Source of the DNA: JAQUOT01 sp041651575
Lineage (GTDB): Archaea; Nanobdellota; Nanobdellia; SCGC-AAA011-G17; JAFCDX01
Length of the DNA stretch: 64,000 nucleotides
Direction: 5' to 3'
NCBI GenBank assembly: GCA_041651575.1
Contig: JBAZJB010000001.1
Location: 620,001 to 684,000, forward strand
Part shown: in pieces, positions 61,265 through 64,000 of the stretch
Layout of the letters: each line of letters starts with the position of its first letter
Numbering within the stretch: the stretch's first letter is position 1
Notes under the pieces: model-generated
What the model was told of the DNA's origin: nothing
Databases searched by the model: none
Seen by the model: the letters and a program-made list of their open reading frames with translations, nothing else
Made by a program: the position numbers and the translations under genes

Positions 61265-62118
61265 TTTAGTTTGTTTAATATCTCTTTTACAACTCTTTTT
61301 TTATTTTTTATATATATCCTACACCCACCAATTACACTATGGCCTCCACCACCATATTTTTTAAGTATTTCTCCTATGTTGGAATGGTTTTTGTTAGGAT
61401 AAAATTTGTTAAATATTAATAATATTCCCAATTTATCTCCTCTTTTGGTTATAATCATCATATATTTACAATCTAAATATTTTGTATAAATATAAAATGG
61501 GTTAAATATTCTTTCTTTGTCAGAAGAATCTATAATTAAAGTTTTTTTATTAATTCTCCCATACTTTTTTATAAATTCTAAAGATTTTTTATCTATTTTT
61601 TTAACTCTATCTATAAATTTTTTTATGTCTTTGTTTTTTAACAAATCTTTAATAGGTTTTTGTTCTTTAAAATGGGTAAACATGGTTTTTAGGTAAAGTT
61701 GCCTTTCTTTTTCATTATTAAAAGGACTAAGAAAACCAATTCTATCTAATAAATAAATAAAATTGTAAGTTTTTATATCTTTTAACGAATAATCTCCTGA
61801 ATCTGCTTTATCAGTTTGTACAACTAATTCTTCATAGTATTTTGGAAACTTTTTATTATAATAATCGTAAATTACCCTTGCACAACTTTTTTCTAGAGCA
61901 AATTTTCCTTTAAACTTTTGATTAGTCTTATGGCTTATATGATGATCAAACCAAAGAAATGTTCCTTTTTCATAAGGTAAATCTGAAATAATAGTATTTT
62001 TATTTGCTTTAAAACTTTTATTTGAATCTTGAAAGTGTATGTTATTGGTTTTAAACTTTAAACTTAATAGAACTGCGCTTACTACTCCATCCAAATCATC
62101 GTGACTGATTAATTTCAT
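61261..62118 (-). CDS. DHH-family phosphoesterase
   Basis: DHH motifs HDDLDGVVSA, ISDLP and WFDHH, plus a C-terminal DHHA1-like GGGGHSVIGG. The family includes RecJ-like nucleases and cyclic/oligonucleotide phosphodiesterases; at 285 aa this is a short member whose substrate is unclear. ATGA overlaps with rfcS and the SLOG gene. Confidence 0.87.
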   Translation of the reverse strand: MKLISHDDLDGVVSAVLLSLKFKTNNIHFQDSNKSFKANKNTIISDLPYEKGTFLWFDHHISHKTNQKFKGKFALEKSCARVIYDYYNKKFPKYYEELVVQTDKADSGDYSLKDIKTYNFIYLLDRIGFLSPFNNEKERQLYLKTMFTHFKEQKPIKDLLKNKDIKKFIDRVKKIDKKSLEFIKKYGRINKKTLIIDSSDKERIFNPFYIYTKYLDCKYMMIITKRGDKLGILLIFNKFYPNKNHSNIGEILKKYGGGGHSVIGGCRIYIKNKKRVVKEILNKLK

Positions 62119-63062
62119 TTACCATAAAGAGCAAATTGACTTAATAATGCTTCTAATTGAACATATTCATCTGAACCTTCTACTAATCTGAATTCAATCT
62201 CTCCACATTTTTCAACCATTTTCAATTTATTTTCGTCTTTTATATTTAAATTCCAAATCTCTCTTTGAATTTGTTTTATTATATCTAGTCCAGATAGTCC
62301 ATGTTTTAACATAACTTCTAATAATTTTTCTCTTGCTCCAATGAAATTTCCAGAAGTAGCTACTTCAACAATTTCTTTAACTTCCTTAGGATGTGCTGCT
62401 GCAACAATATCATAAATTAAATTTTCAGTGATTTCTTTTGAAATAGAAGCACAACTTTGTAATATGTTTGTTAATCTTCTTACATCTCCAGAAGAAACTT
62501 CAATAATCAAATCAATTGTCTTGTCATTTATTTTTATTCCTTCAGTTTTAACAACGTTTTCTACAATTTGTTTAAGTTCTTCTTTGTTTAAAGGTTTAAA
62601 TCTAAAAATAGCACATCTTGATTGTATTGGTTCAATAATTTTTGAAGAATAGTTAGCTAGTAAACAAAATCTACAAGAATTTGAGTAAACTTCCATTGTT
62701 CTTCTTAATGCCTGTTGTGCTTCTTTTGTTAAAGAATCAGCTTCATCTAAAATACAAATCTTAGGAATATCAGAAAAGGCTTTTGTTCTTGCAAAGTTTT
62801 TAACTTCATTTCTTATAACATCAATTCCTCTTGCATCAGAAGCATTTAATTCAAGAACACTTTCTCTCCAATTTTCTCCAAATAATTCTTTAGCAACTAT
62901 TAATATTAAAGAAGTTTTACCAACACCTGCAGGACCTGCGTATAACTGGTGAGGTAAGTTTTTATTTTCTACCATAGACCTTATTTTATCAACTATATGC
63001 TTTTGACCTATAAAGTCTTTAAATGACTTAGGTCTAAATTTTTCTGCCCAAACCTGATTCAT
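62115..63062 (-). CDS. rfcS: Replication factor C small subunit
   Basis: AAA+ clamp-loader subunit: WAEKFRPKSFKDFIGQ, Walker A GPAGVGKTS (about 44-52), DEADSL Walker B, the SRC motif (QSRCAIFRF) giving the trans-acting arginine, and sensor 2. 315 aa with no intein. First gene of the operon rfcS-DHH-SLOG-rfcL. Confidence 0.97.
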   Translation of the reverse strand: MNQVWAEKFRPKSFKDFIGQKHIVDKIRSMVENKNLPHQLYAGPAGVGKTSLILIVAKELFGENWRESVLELNASDARGIDVIRNEVKNFARTKAFSDIPKICILDEADSLTKEAQQALRRTMEVYSNSCRFCLLANYSSKIIEPIQSRCAIFRFKPLNKEELKQIVENVVKTEGIKINDKTIDLIIEVSSGDVRRLTNILQSCASISKEITENLIYDIVAAAHPKEVKEIVEVATSGNFIGAREKLLEVMLKHGLSGLDIIKQIQREIWNLNIKDENKLKMVEKCGEIEFRLVEGSDEYVQLEALLSQFALYGK

Positions 63063-63171
63063 TTTCTTTTACAAGAATTTAGGGTTTATATATTTTTATA
63101 TGATAAAAGAGTAATTATCAAAACTTATAAGAAGGTTTATATAGAAGATTATTAATAAAATTTAAATATTT

Positions 63172-63189
63172 ATGGGGGTTGGAGAATGA
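63172..63189 (+). other. Five-codon upstream open frame before the 63186 gene
   Basis: ATG at 63172 encodes MGVGE and stops with a TGA that overlaps the next ATG (63186-63188). GGAG within it serves as the ribosome-binding site for the following gene. Confidence 0.35.
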
Positions 63190-63419
63190 GTTTCGAACAT
63201 ACATATAATATTTTTAATAAAAATTCTAGACTTCTTTGTTGTGGGTGCGATCTAAGTCATTTGAAAGAAATTTTGTCAGAACAAGAATACAAAAAGGCGT
63301 GTGAGCTTAAGATAGATGAAAGTATGAGGGTTGATAGTTTGAAAGTAGATAGACAAGGAATTCATCCCTGGACTGGAGAATATTACACTATAGAGCACAA
63401 GCTTTTTGCAGAAGGATAA
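63186..63419 (+). CDS. Hypothetical protein, 77 aa
   Basis: Small protein with CCGC near residues 18-21 and one later Cys, and a C-terminal HPWTGEYYTIEH segment. Possibly metal-binding; no family recognised. Start supported by GGAG five bases upstream, so this mRNA is not leaderless. Confidence 0.55.
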   Translation: MSFEHTYNIFNKNSRLLCCGCDLSHLKEILSEQEYKKACELKIDESMRVDSLKVDRQGIHPWTGEYYTIEHKLFAEG

Positions 63420-63500
63420 GAGATTTAATAAGTCATTCACTAAAAATAGAGGTATTTATTAATAATAACCTTTTTAAATAAATCTTCTTAATCTATTAGT

Positions 63501-64000
63501 ATGTATAGCTTCACTGAAATAGAACCTAGAATAAGAGCTTATTGGAGAAAGATTAATCTTTTACAATTACTTAACAAACAAAATAAAGGTAAAAAGCCTT
63601 ATTTTTTACTAGATGGACCTCCTTACGCTAATGATATTCCTCATGTAGGTCATATAAGAAATACTGTTTACAAAGATCTTAATATAAGATTGGCATTTTC
63701 AAAAGGTTTTGATGTATTATTCCAGCCAGGATTTGATACTCACGGATTGCCTGTTGAAAACAAAGTAGAAAAAAAATTAAATATTACTTCTAAAAAAGAT
63801 ATAGAAAAATTAGGAATTAAAACCTTTACAAGTTTTTGCAAAGCTTCTGCAACAGATAATAAAAATATTTGGTTGGATGTTTATGACAAACTTGGTTCTT
63901 GGTATTCTTGGAAAGATCCTTATTTAACTTATGATAATACTTATATCGAATCAGGATGGTGGGCTTTCAAACAAATCTGGGATAAGAAATTAGTTTATGA
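63501..64000 (+). CDS. ileS: Isoleucine--tRNA ligase, 3' end cut off by the window
   Basis: The first 166 residues of a class I synthetase: LLDGPPYANDIPHVGHIRNT (HIGH signature PHVGH), then GFDTHGLPVENKVEKKL, diagnostic for IleRS. The ATG at 63501 follows a TTTTTAAATAAAT element by about 20-30 bases. The KMSKS motif and editing domain lie beyond the window. Confidence 0.94.
   Translation, partial: MYSFTEIEPRIRAYWRKINLLQLLNKQNKGKKPYFLLDGPPYANDIPHVGHIRNTVYKDLNIRLAFSKGFDVLFQPGFDTHGLPVENKVEKKLNITSKKDIEKLGIKTFTSFCKASATDNKNIWLDVYDKLGSWYSWKDPYLTYDNTYIESGWWAFKQIWDKKLVY

Overview
This is a strongly AT-rich archaeal chromosome segment with very tight gene packing. The information-processing genes are archaeal: the large subunit of DNA polymerase D, a family B polymerase, FEN1 with a PCNA-binding tail, both replication factor C subunits, Hef/XPF-type repair proteins, a type IA topoisomerase, CDC48, Trm5 and type II methionine aminopeptidase. 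Many genes have a TATA-like box 25-30 bases before the start codon and almost no leader. Low G+C, small proteins, and Hef split into separate helicase and nuclease genes suggest a DPANN archaeon (Woesearchaeota/Pacearchaeota-like). That placement is inference.

Layout. 1-13.4 kb: polymerase D (5' end cut off), small membrane proteins, a TctA-type permease, TyrRS, an arginase-fold enzyme, ThpR, and the split Hef pair. 13.5-27.6 kb: a tRNA-Lys(CUU) with a 12-base intron, SerRS, a leftward operon pairing an AAA_28 NTPase and a CYTH enzyme with two tandem radical SAM proteins, topoisomerase I, several unknown small genes, a RadB-like ATPase, a HAD nucleotidase and an ASCH protein. 27.6-34.4 kb: an apparently self-regulated AbrB/zinc-ribbon gene leads CDC48, a helical protein, a Cas4-like nuclease and a very large DUF262-DUF262-HNH-AlbA_2 fusion, most of them one base apart.

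34.5-43.4 kb holds a type I restriction-modification operon: hsdM with an extra winged helix, a 3-TM protein, a Shedu-type nuclease, hsdS, a HEPN-like protein, hsdR and a YgjP-type metallopeptidase. 43.4-48.9 kb is a patchwork of RadC, a broken RadC copy, a HEPN/MNT toxin-antitoxin pair, a Fic protein and a RelE module. It carries direct repeats and a recurring GGTGWCYAC inverted-repeat motif, the signature of an accessory island. The combination of the four-domain DUF262 fusion, the Shedu-containing type I operon and the GGTGWCYAC-linked toxin genes is the strongest candidate for new biology here.

48.9-64 kb returns to core genes: polB, fen1, trm5, a HerA-like ATPase, htpX-lemA, and an rfcS-DHH-SLOG-rfcL operon, ending in the 5' part of ileS. 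Two small RNA genes are proposed from sequence: a structured RNA of unknown type at 44.1 kb and a C/D-box-like RNA at 55.7 kb.
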